From Chlorops oryzae (Eukaryota > Arthropoda > Insecta > Diptera > Chloropidae), in the NCBI GenBank assembly GCA_020466095.1, contig CM035807.1, positions 34,352,039-34,416,038 on the forward strand: a stretch of 64,000 nt of DNA. Reading direction: 5' to 3'. How positions within the stretch are numbered: position 1 is the first letter of the stretch; each line of letters begins with the position of its first letter. Shown one piece after another: positions 1 through 12,200 of this stretch. A program made the translations under genes and the position numbers. The notes under the pieces were generated by a model, which saw nothing but the letters and a program-made list of their open reading frames with translations, did no database searches and was not told the origin of the DNA.

Positions 1-399
1 ATCCCACTTACCAGTTTTAAGCTTCGAAATTAGCAAAACTTTGGCTTCGTTTACCTTCACATTGAAATGCAGTTTCTATTTTACTTAATGTTAACGGCTT
101 TTCATTTGAAATATTTACTTCCATTTCATTTTCAAATAAACTTCAGAAAAACTGCTTGCAATTAAATTTAGTTAAATACCGAATAAAATTCTCCATTTAA
201 TATTTAAATAAGTTCCCAAACTTTCAACTGCTCCTCAATGCCCCGCAGAGTTCGTTTCACTCTACAAAAAAAAAACTTCAATTTCGAATGACTTTTTTCT
301 CGCCATTCTGTACGGCTTCGGTGCCGTTTTTTGCACGAGAAAATTAATTTAAAAAACGGAAGAAAAAAGAAATTACAATCCATGTACAAAGAAACTTAC

Positions 400-510
400 A
401 TCGACATTAATGCCAGACACGGGAAAGATCATTGTTGGCGGTGCAACTTTCGGTACGTAACGATAGAATTCCTCGGACTCAAAATACCAGCGTACGGAAT
501 ACAGCGTTTT
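400..510 (-). CDS. beaten path (Beat) family Ig protein, coding exon 3 (internal)
   Basis: This 111-bp internal exon reads 510 to 400. The acceptor is ...GGCATAG ending at 511 and the donor is GTAAGT starting at 399. It gives 37 codons in phase 0 at both ends. The peptide starts KTLYSVRWYF, continues EEFYRYVP and ends FPVSGINVD. The order LYSV(K/R)WY, then EF(Y/F)RY, then a proline-rich stretch, then FP.(S/P)G is the core of the first Ig domain of Beat proteins. These are secreted or membrane-tethered neuronal Ig proteins that, in Drosophila, act with Sidestep-family receptors in axon guidance. The Trp is the Ig core Trp. It joins exon 2 (855-946) in phase 0 across a 344-bp intron. The exon with the second Ig cysteine must lie beyond position 1. 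The family call is confident; the subgroup is not assigned. Confidence 0.9.
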
Positions 511-854
511 CTATGCCAGCATGATAAGAACGTAGAAAAAGTTGGAGGAAAAAAATTGGAAAAAAAAGAGAGAAATTGAGAAAATGGTGTAAAAAAATTT
601 TTTTTGTATAAAAAGTCGAGAAAATGCGACATTATTAAGTGACAAAGAAGCGTCTAATTACTTTAATTACAGGCTTTACGTGAGCTGTGGTGAACTATAC
701 GGAATTAACGAAAGGAAATGCAATGAACGCGTCCGAGCGAGGGACAGAGACAGAGACTGACTAATGTGAGAAGAATCAGCCTCGAAGGTAAGAGAAAGAG
801 AAAGATAATGACGCATTTTCACTAACACACATTGCGGTGGACTAAAATGCTTAC
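511..854 (-). other. intron 2 of the Beat-family gene
   Basis: This 344-bp intron has donor GTAAGC (854 downwards) and acceptor CAG/TAG-type ...GGCATAG at 511. It is AT-rich, with an A/T-only stretch around 560-610. No embedded gene is seen. Its phase (0) agrees with both flanking exons. Confidence 0.85.
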
Positions 855-946
855 CTGCTCTAAATCGTATTGACAGGATAATGTGGCCGCATTACCCATA
901 ATGACAGCTTCGGGAACGAATATCTTCAAGTCCTTTAGGCAATGAG
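855..946 (-). CDS. beaten path (Beat) family Ig protein, coding exon 2
   Basis: This 92-bp exon reads 946 to 855. It follows a run of T ending in TTTCAG (acceptor AG at 948-947) and is followed by donor GTAAG (854). Two leading bases (CT) complete a codon split by intron 1; 30 full codons follow. The peptide begins HCLKDLKIFVPEAV and ends ATLSCQYDLEQ. This matches the start of the mature Beat protein: a strand A motif of the LKDL..FVPEAV type, then the first Ig cysteine in LSC.YDLE. It joins phase 1 to exon 1, which supplies G to make Ala, and phase 0 to exon 3. No in-frame stop or frameshift is present, so the gene looks intact here. Confidence 0.9.
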
Positions 947-2738
947 CTGAAATAAAAAAACAAAAAAAAATTTTACAAAAAGATCAATTCAATTGTTTAA
1001 ACTCCATGAACGCTTAAAAACACAACAAAAAAAGGTCCATAAAAAAATGAACAAAAAAATGGAAGAAAAAATCAATTTAAGCGAAAAAGAAAATGGAGGA
1101 AGATTAAATTGAAGCAATTAATTTCAGCAGAATCAGTGTCATAAAATGTCGACTTCGTGCACACGATTTTGCACATAATAATCACCATAATTATGCGACC
1201 ACCAATCACTGTTGGATACGCTCTCATTTTTTTTTTTTGTTGAGCGCTCATATTCCGAAATCCGCTTTTTGTGTGTGTTGGGAAAAAATTAACAGATTCC
1301 CTCATTAGCTCGACGTCGGTTGGATTTGCTTTAAGCTCTGTGCTGTGCCGCGGCGCTGGGCTGTGTACAAATGGTGTGTGCCGCTGACATGTAATTATGG
1401 CCCAACAAATGACAAGGGCAATGGCGTTGTCATTTAATAACAGTAATTGCAGCTGGCTATTTTAGTGATGAGAGTATTTTTTTTTCTGTGTAAAATTTCA
1501 ATGGATCGTCAGTCATTCAGTCGGTCGGTTGGTCGTTGGTTAAAAACATTTTAAAGCGGATTTCAAGTTTTTAATTATGAAAGCGCTTGAGCTGAAATTT
1601 TTGGTCAAAGAAGGACGAGGCCAAATGGAAAAATTGACTTTTAGTAAAGTCAGTCTTTTTTTGTTGTTGTCGTTTTTTTGTTAGACTTCAACAATGGCTA
1701 GTAAGCTGGAGTTCAATAGGTGGAAAATATTTTAATGACATGTCTTCGTTTTGCTTTTTTAGCTCTATCTTGTTTTTTTTTTTACAATTGGAGCTGGCTT
1801 TGTGGCATGTCAGTGATGCGTCAAATTGTCATTTGGCTTGTCACAGTTAATTATTGGATTATTCTGTTAGTGGCACAGCAGACGCGCTTTTTTGAAAAAA
1901 AAAAAAAATGTTATTTTGAGACCTATTGTCTACGGATTTCTTTGAAAGGCAATTTTTTTATGGATGTTTCTTGCGGTTTCTGACAGATTTTAAATTATTT
2001 AAGATGAAAATATTTTTGGGATTTAATGTTGAACAGGATTCGACTGTTTCTTGATATTAGAATATATTTCAGTGTCGCTGATCGTTTCTGTGAATATATT
2101 TTTAACCGATTTAGTGAAATTTGCCCACTGTCATTTATTGTTAATTTAAGCTCTTTGTTCACTGTGTCTAGCTAAACTGTTTTTCAATCAATGTGTCAAT
2201 GTGTGCAGAAGCTGGAAATCTACCGCAATCTTTGTCTCAGCCATTTCGCTTCCTCTTTGTTGAGCATTTTGAATTTAAAGTTCATAAATTTGTCTTTTTT
2301 TTGTTTGAAATAAACAACAACTGTAGGAAAATTGTCACAACATAAGCGAAAAGAGTAACGTCAAGATAATTTCCTCTCTGCACGACTTCGCACTCGACTT
2401 TTTGTCATTTGCTAGAATCGTCGACAGTTCAGCGGATTGCAGAAGTTAAATTCCCTGTCTGGCCAAAAAACGACAACGACATTTAGAAAAGGAGATTTGT
2501 GCGCTCACAGAGGCAATTGTTTATTAATGAATTTTAAGTAACAATAAGGAGCTGAACTGAAATATTGAATAGTTATTGAAGGATCTCAATCGATCAACTA
2601 CAGAGTACTACTATACTACAGAAATGAAACACCTACATGTTTAACAAAATTTAAATGTATTGAAATGTGTAACAAATCCTCTCTTTTGGCTTTAATGGAA
2701 GCCCACGTTGATATGAGAACGATCGGTTGAGTTATTGG

Positions 2739-3122
2739 CTTAGTGATTGATTGTTTCAATAAATTATTTAATTAAATTAATAAAAATTGATTTAGTTGAA
2801 AAATGGGTGATTTATGGATTTATTATTGATGGATTGATTGAGGGATTGATCGATAATTTGGGATTGGATGAACTGATAGATTTACTGATGGATAAATTGA
2901 TGGATCGAGAGTTCGAAAAATTAATTGATTGGTTTATTGATGGATTAATTGACTGATTGATGAATTGATTGATTGATTCATTTACTAACTCATTGATTGA
3001 TTGGGTAATTTGGTCGATTGAGAGAGAGAGAGAAAGAGAGAGAGAGAAAAAGAGAGAGAGAGAGAGAAAGAGAGAGGGAGAGAGGAGAGAGAGAGGGAGA
3101 GAGAGAGGGAGAGAGAGAGAGG

Positions 3123-3157
<35 letters not shown>
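2739..3157. repeat. TTGAT-type simple repeat followed by a GA tract
   Basis: From about 2739 to 3020 the sequence is a degenerate array of TTGATTGA/TTGATGGA units. It then becomes an imperfect (GA)n run to about 3157. The TTGAT-type units resume at 4301 beyond the foldback transposon at 3179-4300, so the transposon interrupts an older array. Reading frames over this tract on both strands, rich in Ser/Leu or Glu/Arg, are artefacts of the repeat. Confidence 0.85.
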
Positions 3158-3178
3158 TTGACTGACGAATTGATATTA

Positions 3179-4300
3179 TCCCAAGCAGCAAAATAGAGCG
3201 ATTCGACCAGCAGCAAGTCGAATCGACCTATTTTGGTTGAAAATACCCTATTTCTGACCTATTTTCCGGCCTTAAATATGACCTAACTTTAAAGTCCGTT
3301 TCGAAGGTCCAAATTAACTTTTTTCGACCTATTTCATGACTTCAAAGTCGTTTCGACTAACAAGTCGATTTTTGGTCGAAAATAGGTAAAAAATTCCCTA
3401 TTGAGTGACTTAAAATTGACTTAACTTTGAATTCCAAATTAGGTAATTTTTCAAGGCAAACAGACCAATTTTTTGACTAAAATTCGACTTTAAAGTTCGT
3501 TTGACTTATAGGGCGAAATAGGGTCAAAAGTTGACTTATTTTGTTGCATGCTTCGACTTCAAAGTCGAGCGGACTTGATTTTTGGACTTCATAGTCGGTT
3601 TGACTTTAAAGTCGAAATAGGTCAAAATAGGTCGAGCTCCGCCATGTTTTTCGAATGGCAAATTGAGAATTATTCTTCTGCATACTTCTGCATATGTTTT
3701 TTCTTTAAGAAAAACAATTTTTTTCAAGCAATATTTATTTAATTTCCATCAATGAGAAAGCCCCTTAAAAATGAAGAAGTAGAAGGAACACTTTCACGAA
3801 AAATCTCAGCGGGCATATGTTTTTGGGACTTATTAAGCGCAAAATAATTTTTAATGAAGTCCATATTTTATTTATTATTTATTTCTTAAGACACACGAAG
3901 AAGAAAATCTCTCGTTCATTTCTGCTTTCGAGTAATACGAATGACTGAGTAAGATATTATGTATTTATATCTTTCTCTGTTACTCTCTCTCTCACTTTTT
4001 TCGTTTCCTTTTACGTTCTCTTTCGTTTTACTCATAAGTCCAATTAGGTCGAAAATTGGTCATTGCGACTTCTTTTCGACTAATATTAGGTAAACGGACT
4101 TCTTTTCGCCCTGACTTTGAAGTCGAAATGCCCTATTATGACCTATTATTACCGCCAATCGACTTCCAATCTATTCCCCACTTACGTCGACTCGACGTCG
4201 AATCGACGTAATTTCGACCTATTTAGGTTAGGTCAAGTAAATATTCTGACCTAATATAGGTAAGAATTTACCAATTTTCGACCTATTTTGCTACTTGGGA
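3179..4300. mobile_element. foldback terminal-inverted-repeat element, CCCAAGTA-end family, copy 1 (non-autonomous)
   Basis: The left end is TCCCAAGCAGCAAAATAG (3179-3196). The right end, read on the opposite strand, is TCCCAAGTAGCAAAATAG (4300-4283); they differ at one of 18 bases. The 1.12-kb interior is built from many short pieces of the type GACCTATTT, AAAGTCGAAATAGG and GTCGAATCGA in both orientations, so it could fold on itself extensively. No transposase frame is present. Flanks are TTGATATTA and TTGATGTAT, which are similar, but the surrounding repeat makes a target-site duplication unprovable. A related pair of ends bounds 27245-28314. The superfamily is not recognised. Confidence 0.7.
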
Positions 4301-6856
4301 TTGATGTATTGATGCATTGATTTATTAATTAACTTTGGGATCGTTGCTTGATTTATCGATGATTTGATTAATGTATTAATTTTTTTTACTGCATGAGCAA
4401 AACATGCGACAAAAAAAATTAAATATTTAGTCGAACTTTTCGTATGAAATTGCTTATGATCTCTTAAAACGAGTTTATTTTTATGGGTTTCATGTCTAAA
4501 TACGTATAACAAAGTCATCACTAAAATTGTTTATATCAAATGGAAAAGTATCAAGCCCATTTTCCTTGATGCTGGCACGTTCTCGATTCCAATGACCACA
4601 AATTAAGTAAAAAGCATTTTATTTTGATAAGTTCCATCCAGGTAGGCTGGTATTATATGGTACGAACGATAAAGGACGAAATGATGGCTAGATTAGTTGG
4701 AAATACATCGTGGTAATTTAGCTTAAAGTTTGAAAGATTTATTGACAAAGTTTTAAACGCCGCCCTAAACGCTGCATACTAGATGACTCGACAAACGGAA
4801 TGAAATGATGGCGTGAGACAAAAAGGAATTAAAACTTTTGTTCAACAAAAATAGAAAAGGAAAAGTCGGGACACTAATGCCGGCTTTAAACAGAAGGAAA
4901 ATGATGGAATAATTTGAATGGAATAAACTGAAGTAAAATTAAATAAAAGTAAATAAATTAAAATAAAATAAAATTTAAAAAAAAAGTAAATAAAAGAAAA
5001 AAAAATTAAAAGTAAAATAATTATAGGAAGCGTTGGTAACGGCTGGAATGACTACTTTCTTGGTATATCCTTATACCTGCGACTATTCTCGTTAGCTTAG
5101 CTTTAATTTTGTTAATCGGTGCAGCGCCGGCATAATGCTAACGTCTGCAAAGTTTGCGTATTTATAAAGCTAAGAGAGAATCGTGAAATTCTTTCATAAA
5201 AAATGAAAAAGTGCTTATCAAATCTCTGAGTGTACCTTAATGAAAAGCGAAAATTTAAAAGCTCTCTCCTTTGTTTATAAGTAATTGAAACGATTTATAG
5301 ATGTAGATGCACTTTAATAATCGCCGTTTAACTTAGTGCAGTGGAAAAAGTCCAAAAAAATTATTTTAAATTAATGAATAAATAACTGGAGAGCACACTT
5401 AAAAACTAAATTTCAATAAAAAAAAATATTTAAAAAAAACTATGAAGAATAGCTTTCAAATAATTCAATTATCCACTCAATTTGGAAGCACTTGAAAAAT
5501 CAACTCGAACGGATTCGCATGGACGCGGGAAATCTGCAAACAATGAACTACGAGCGCCAGTGTATAGCGCATACATAAATTGAAAGAAAATGTTATATAC
5601 GAGTATAAAAAAAAATTTGTTGTTTTTGTTGTTTTTTTTTTCATTTAACTTTTTGTTTTGGCTTTGTTTTTGTGTACTTTCGCATTCGGTTCAGTTGGGA
5701 GAAAATATGTTAATTTTGTACTTAATTCAATTCGATGATGCTTATGCGTTAATTTAACATACGCGGCCTGCATTTACTCATACGTGCGTGGGCCGGGATC
5801 GAGAGCTCGTTACGCCGTTTCGAAATGATTTTTCCACGTCGATTGGATTACACAATTTCGATTCTTGTGTTAAAACTTAATTACAAGTACAACGTGGAAA
5901 ATGGTAATTTGTAACAGACGGGCAGAAGCAGAAGCAGAAGCGGTGGCGATGGCGATGGCAGTGGTAGAAGCAGAGGATGAAGGATAAGAAGGGAGCTCAC
6001 TGCGTTTCGGATGTGGTTATGATTGGGACTATCAGGAGCACGATGAGAAGAAAAAGCAGCAGATGTGCGTAGTGGGAAGATCAGGCTCTGTTCGGCTCGT
6101 CTCGTCTCGTCTCGGTTCTGCTGCAAACGTCAATTGACTGCGTTTTATGCGCTTAATGAAATTTATTTTCCACGTGTGCTACATTCGAAAATATTTGCAT
6201 TCATCTTCGCTCCTTTTTTTTTTTATTAAATAAATTTCCACCAATGGTTTTTTACTCAATTTTTCTTGTTGTTTTTATTTTATTTTATTTTAAAATACTT
6301 TTTTTTTAATTTTATTTTATTTTATTTTTTTTAATCAACGATGCTTAATTGAAACTTCAGTGGTCAGTGAGGCGGTGCGCGGCAGCAGCGGGACATTCAT
6401 TCATTCATTCATTCGGTCGCTCGTTGGCTATCCTTATGTAATATTTGCGAATCAGCAACACTAACCGCACATGTGAATGAAGATTCCTGGAATTTATTTT
6501 CATATTTGCGAATTTATTTGCTTTAATAAATTTTTTTTCCTCCTTTTTTTCACACAATCCATAAATTTGATTTACTTTTTCACAGCTTTAAACTGTAAAT
6601 GATAAAAATAATAAAATTGACTGCTCCAGCGCCATCGAATTATGGTCGGATTAATTGAACAAAACCGATGTTAATCATTAAGAAAAATATTTAAAAAAAA
6701 ATATATTTCAAAAAAAGAAGATAAAAATGAATTAATATGATTTCCAAAGAACCCTCTAGAAAATTTGGTTTTTCATGACAATCTCTAGAGCTGAGTCAGA
6801 TTAAAGCGATTTAAAAGAAGAGTTACTATTTTCAAGTGATCTAAAGTATAAAATTC

Positions 6857-7110
6857 TAGTGTCGCGTTGTTTTTTACGAAACTCCTTCGAAACGGCTGCA
6901 ACGATTCCTATGAAGTTTTGTGATCATATCGGGCATGTTTGAGAATCGGCCAACATCTATTTTTGATGCCCCTAAGTCTAAATTTTTGGTCTCATCAAGC
7001 AATTTTTCGTTTAAGTACCCGTCGTATGAGCAATTTTGTTTCAGAAAAATGTTGTAGGCCGTAACATTACGTATACGTCTTATTTTTAAAGTTATTGAAC
7101 TACTTGATTG
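6857..7110. repeat. possible diverged interspersed repeat
   Basis: The stretch with TCGAAACGGCTGCAACGATT, GAAGTTTTGTGATCATATCG and CAACATCTATTTTTGATGCC has the wording typical of dispersed fly transposon tails. The boundaries are arbitrary, and no duplication or coding frame was found. Confidence 0.3.
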
Positions 7111-8092
7111 AAAGTTATTTCAAGCCACATTTGTAATTACATCGAGGGGGTGGATGTGATGGATAGGGATCGCGATTGAGGAAGAGAGGGAGCGATTGCT
7201 TAATTTGCAGCAAATTTTTAGAGTCGTAAGCGGAAGCCTACGAGACCGAAAAATATGTCTGCTTAACAGATGTGTCCGCAAAAAAGAGTATTGTATTGAT
7301 TTTTTACACATTATTTTCTTCAGAGTCGGTACAAAGTTCGTGAAATCAGCGATTTTTTAAAAATAAAAACCCAATTTTTTTAACAACAAATGTGATCTAG
7401 AGTTTGTAGCTGAATTTGTGAGGCGGGGAGGAAATTATAAAGGGAGTGGTATGGAATTTCTTTTACAAAATTGATGTTTTCGATATAATACCAATTAAAT
7501 GACCCAAGATGGCCATGATGTAATACCATTAATTGGGTTCTATTTATTTGACTTCTCATATATGGAATTTGTTCTCGAAAGGGAACAGTAAAAAGGGTTG
7601 CATCTTTCTTCTTAAAGGTATTTTTAATTAAGACTCTGACACAGTCTGCTAGATGAGAGAGCTGCAAGCTCTGAAGTTCTCCTTCAATATTACAGACTCA
7701 AGTCACACTGTTGACGGAACGATTTTTAGGCTCTTTATGATGACTTGAAAAAGTTTTTGAAGAACAGAAGAAACAGAATAAAATCATTTTCATAACCTTT
7801 CTGAATAAATCTCCAGTAATAATTCTAAACATAATTTTCACATTGCCTACCTGGAATCCACAACATATTTTCCTCATTTCGCTAATTGCTTATTAAACTT
7901 TAATGTTAATAGAATGGATTACGTACTTAAATGCATATCAAAGGGATTGCACATGTTTTTTTTTTGTGTTTTTCCGATTGTATTTTAATCCCTTTACATT
8001 TTTATAGCTTAAGCTCGTTAAGCCTGCATTTGTGTAGTTTTGCATTATGCCTTTTTGAATTTATAAATTTATTTATTTTCCGTGGAACTTAC

Positions 8093-8204
8093 CGTTCAAG
8101 CAAAAATCGGAGATTATCATCCAAATCAGTGTCAACAGATTGAAAAATTCGTGAAAAGCATATTGCTTATGTCGACTGCTGCCCCTGGTGCGATGATGTG
8201 TCAT
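8093..8204 (-). CDS. beaten path (Beat) family Ig protein, coding exon 1 with signal peptide
   Basis: The exon reads 8204 to 8093. The first ATG of the open frame is at 8204-8202 in a good insect context (GACAAAATGAC). An in-frame TAA lies upstream at 8291-8289, and no ATG comes between. It gives 37 codons plus one base (G), then donor GTAAGT. The peptide has a basic start (MTHHRTRG) and a hydrophobic core FFNLLTLIWMIISDFCLN, as expected for a secreted protein. The leftover G plus CT of exon 2 makes Ala, so the join reads ...CLN-A-HCLKDL, which puts signal cleavage near the usual Beat position. Phase, splice site and signal peptide all agree, but this exon is less conserved than the other two, so it is an inference of good quality. 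Confidence 0.75.
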
Positions 8205-8294
8205 TTTGTCGGTTTCGGTTGCAGTTTCAGTTGCAGTTTCAGCTTTAAAAAAGTTCTCTCTCCACACTATCAGTGGCTGTGATGAAGTTTAAAC
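8205..8294 (-). other. 5' untranslated part of Beat exon 1, with a likely 3' splice site at its start
   Basis: Upstream of the ATG on the minus strand, a long C/T tract ends in CTCTCATTAG followed by GTTTAAAC (AG at 8296-8295). This is a strong 3' splice-site pattern. If used, exon 1 runs 8294-8093 and at least one non-coding exon lies at higher coordinates. The leader contains a short repeat of the CAGTTTCAG type (about 8220-8245). No TATA box or initiator could be fixed. Confidence 0.5.
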
Positions 8295-8905
8295 CTAATG
8301 AGAGGAAGAGAGGGAAAAAGAAAGAAAAAAATTACAAGTTAAAATATGTAGAAGGAGCGATTTAAGTTGTAGTAGAAAATCCTCAATGGAAAGAAAATTG
8401 CTCGTTTGTATGAAGCAATGCGATCCCGAGTGAGGAACTTAGCGACTCGCATATCGCATTACTTGTTATTTAAGCTTGTTAAGGAAATCCCACAAAGGAT
8501 GCTTGTGTAAATCAAGAACAAAAAGAACAAAAATAACAAAAAATAATACTATGTAATAAAACTAAGACGAAGTATGCTGGAAAATCATTTCAATTTATGC
8601 AATCGCACATGTCGAGCGAAATCGAATGCAGACTCAGCATAAGAAAACAATGTGTTTGACCACAAGCCAGCCAACATAAACAACAATAACGGCAAAACTT
8701 ATGTGAGACAAGAAAAATACAAAACTCTCATATATACATACGTAACATACATCGATACAAACGTACACCAAACATAGGTACACACATGTGCATGTGAAAT
8801 AAAGTAAATTAACTTCTCTAACGAGAGCAGCGAAAACCCGTAAAACTTGTAACGAAGACAATAGAAATTGTTGAGTAAGGAACCTAACTTATATACATAT
8901 GTACA

Positions 8906-8942
8906 TACGTCCGTATATATATATATATACGTCCGTATATAC

Positions 8943-8973
<31 letters not shown>

Positions 8974-8975
8974 GG
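8906..8975. repeat. (TA)n microsatellite with CGTCCG interruptions
   Basis: Alternating TA tracts are separated by ACGTCCGTA and ACGTCTA units. The array lies about 0.7 kb upstream of Beat exon 1. A shorter (TA)n is at 39598-39622. Confidence 0.85.
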
Positions 8976-9239
8976 AGTGTATGTGTGTATGCATGAGCGA
9001 ACAGTCGTGGCTCGTGACCACAACAGACTGTGTGTTTTAAAGCAAGTTAAACCAGAATGGTTGGATCTGAATGAGAAAAAAAACATAACAAAAGAAGAAC
9101 ACAACAAATGAAAAGGAGTTAAAAAAGAGAGTAAAAAAGAAACACTTTCCCAACTTAACCTCATCCATAACGAATGCAATGCAATGAACAAAACGAATAT
9201 TCTATAATGACCGAGGGACAAATCTTATGGATCTTATGT

Positions 9240-12200
9240 TGTAGGTACCCGGTGTGTGTGAAAGCTAAAGGATTGTTGCAAACTTACAAAAGAAATCGAT
9301 CAAATGCAGCTTAACATTGTTTCAAAGTTATTCGGTTGTTGTTGTACCTGTGTAAATATGTACTAAGTTCAGTGAAGTATTTTAGCAAAGGCTTAAGTTA
9401 AAGCTCAGTTTGTGGAAGACTTTCAAACCTTTCTGCTCATATTGTTACCTTTGAAATGAATTTTTAAGAGAATAACTTAAGCAAAAGGTTATAAAGGATC
9501 AAAGGATAAGAAAGGCAACAAAGGGAATTGTGTCGAAATTTTAAATTACAAAATTTGGTTCAATGACTTTTTTAATCAAAAACTTTTAAATAACATCAAT
9601 TTTTTTTTTAAATTTTTTTAATATAAAAAAATGTTTAAAAAATAAAAAAGCTTAAAACATTTTTTTTTATTAAATTTTTTTTAAAAAAAAAACCTATAAA
9701 GAAGTTATAAGATAAAAATATAGAAAAAAAAGAAATAAAAAATGTTAATTAAAACATGTCTAAAAAATTTAAAGAAAATTTTTCAATTCAAGATATTTAT
9801 TTATTTTATTTAAATATTATTTTTTTAAATTAAAAAATTTTTTATTAAAAAAAACAGTAAATTTTTTTTTCAAATTTAAAATATCGAGCGATAACCGCCA
9901 CATTAATGTAGGTGACATTTTTTTTCAAAATTGCCTTTTTGATTAAAATGTGTTCTAGAGCCTAAAACTCATCAGCTAGTAAAATATAACGATGATAAGC
10001 TCAATAGAAATGGAGATATTGCACAATAAGTTTTATAATTTGTAGGTATGCCAGTCAATCCAATGTATGTATGTACGTATGTATGTTGGATTGGATGCCA
10101 CTTAGGCCGTTAACCGGAGAACTCGAACCTGCGAGACTCCCTGCCGGACTTTACAAACGTAAAACGTACAATTGCACTTTTGCATCCCATTGCGTTATGG
10201 CTATTCCCGGGCCTATTTAATGCAAACCAGTTCAGAAAAAACGGTCTCCTGTAAAATTTGTTATTTTTTGCCTTACATCAATTTGGCGGTTAGGGCTCGA
10301 TATTACCCAGTGGTGTTCAAGCGTAGTAGGCCTGGGCTTAACAGATTTCCACAAAATTTGGTGCATATTTTTCACACCGAATTCGCTGTGCAAAGTTTAC
10401 AGCAGTGGAACAATTTTTCATACAAAAGAAACTCACCACAGTGTACAATTTCCGAGGGTGCAAAATATGCACATTTGCTTGAATACCATTATTAATATCC
10501 AAATATTTTTTGGAACAAATATCTCAGTTCCTTTTTTTTTTTTTTTTGCATCAATTATTGCGGTCGGCCCAAAAATTTTGTAAAATTACTTGATTTCTGA
10601 ACTCGAAAAAGATAACAAAGTGCAAAAGAAAAGTAAGTATTTAAGCAAGTATGCATAGTTTGCACCCAGGAGAAAAGTGCATGCAACAATGTTGTTACAA
10701 ACCAAACTTATAAGAAGCGTGATCCATTTTTCATCAAAGCGTTTAATTCCCAAGAATCAGTAAGAAAATGTTTAAAAAAATTTCTTTCGTTATTTTGAAT
10801 ATCATTTGGCACTCCAAAGATGTTGAGTGAAGTTAATAATATCCCCAGGATCTTGCATATAAAAAAGTAAAATTTCACACTCTCATTTCCTTAGCTGCTT
10901 CAATACTATTATTCTATCGATTTTCAAAATCCCAATTATTTTCGAAATCTTTTTTGGCAATTCAATTTTTGATGCCCTAATTCGAAAATTTTATTTATTT
11001 ATCCCATAGGACGACTCTTTAATAAAGACAATGTCAAAAAGTTCATGAATAAAATTTTCCCCAAAGAATCCCACAAAAATCTTAATTAAAATCTTAAATC
11101 ATTGATGGCTTCTAAGCCAAATCACATTCGTCTATTCATTCCAAGCCGACACACTCGTCCATAGCAAAGCAGAGACTTTCATACTTACAAGTTGATATTT
11201 TTTTTAGTAATTAAAGTAGTTACTCATGCCTGAACAGACAAATACGTACATATATTCAGTTAATTTAAACGGAAACAAACACAAGTGGTTGCTTATATTT
11301 TAAGCTGGTTTCCCATTTTCATTTAAACTTCAAGATGAATGCATTTCCATCCAATTTCAGAAGAACCATTTTCTTAACCCATGCATAACTTTCTTTCAAT
11401 GGTTTCCGAAGGCTTTTGTTGATATTCATCCTTACCGTCATTATCACAGTCAGTTGACTGTGTAAAAACATTTTAACCAAATCGAGACATTTTACTTACA
11501 CTTTCAAACCACATTGCCCCCGGAAAAGGGAAACTATGAAAAGTCCAATTTTCAACTAAATAACCCTAAAAGAAAACCATTTGTTCATAAGAACAATTTG
11601 TTTTTGCTTTTCCCCAAAGACAAAAATCGCCTGTGCGTATACGTGTGCTAACACACTCATACGCAGCGTTGACCTTTGCCTAAAAAACACAAATGACACA
11701 CATTTGCCCCCTCGTTGCCCGGTCTATCTATTTCATTCTCTATCCTCTCTGCTTGGGTTGTGGGTGTTTCAAAATAATTTAAAGCAAAACAATTTTCATG
11801 CTGTTCAAAATCTCATGTGAGTATTAAAATTAAATTCAAATATTATTGCCGCCAAGTTGATTAAGTTCGAAATTTTCAACACACAAATGTGTGTGCGAAT
11901 ATGCATCTCTACAAACATGTATCGAGGGGTGGTTGGTTAGTTCTCGAAAATTTTCGGGCACCTCAATTAAAACTTGAATTTTAGTTTTAATTTCAAAAAT
12001 ATTGCCTTCTCATAGCTTTTCGAACGAACAACAGAGCGTGCGAGAACGTGAATAGATTTTTCGAACTCATACCATTTTAATATTATTATTATTTGTTTTC
12101 GTTGAATGAACGTCAAAGGACGAACGGTGTGCGAAGCAATGGGATTTCAGAAATTCGAATGGCGAGGACATTTAAGTGAAAATATTTTCTCATGATTTTA

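Larger units (their letters stand above)
947..8092 (-). other. intron 1 of the Beat-family gene (7.1 kb)
   Basis: The intron runs from donor GTAAGT (8092 downwards) to the TTTCAG acceptor at 947. It holds a TTGAT-type and GA microsatellite (2739-3157), a foldback transposon (3179-4300) and a diverged repeat around 6857-7110. The parts at 1300-1480 and 5540-6200 look like single-copy sequence with homeodomain-type ATTA cores and a CAGCTG E-box, so enhancers are possible but unproven. No additional exon is recognised inside it. Confidence 0.75.

Noticed and set aside
1..60. Possible fourth Beat exon ending at a GTAAGT on the minus strand (about position 10)
   Set aside because: The translated sequence has no Ig features or second cysteine; the next exon most likely lies outside the window.
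2747..3216. Frames rich in Ser-Leu or Arg-Glu on both strands
   Set aside because: Translation of TTGAT and GA simple repeats, in more than one frame at once.
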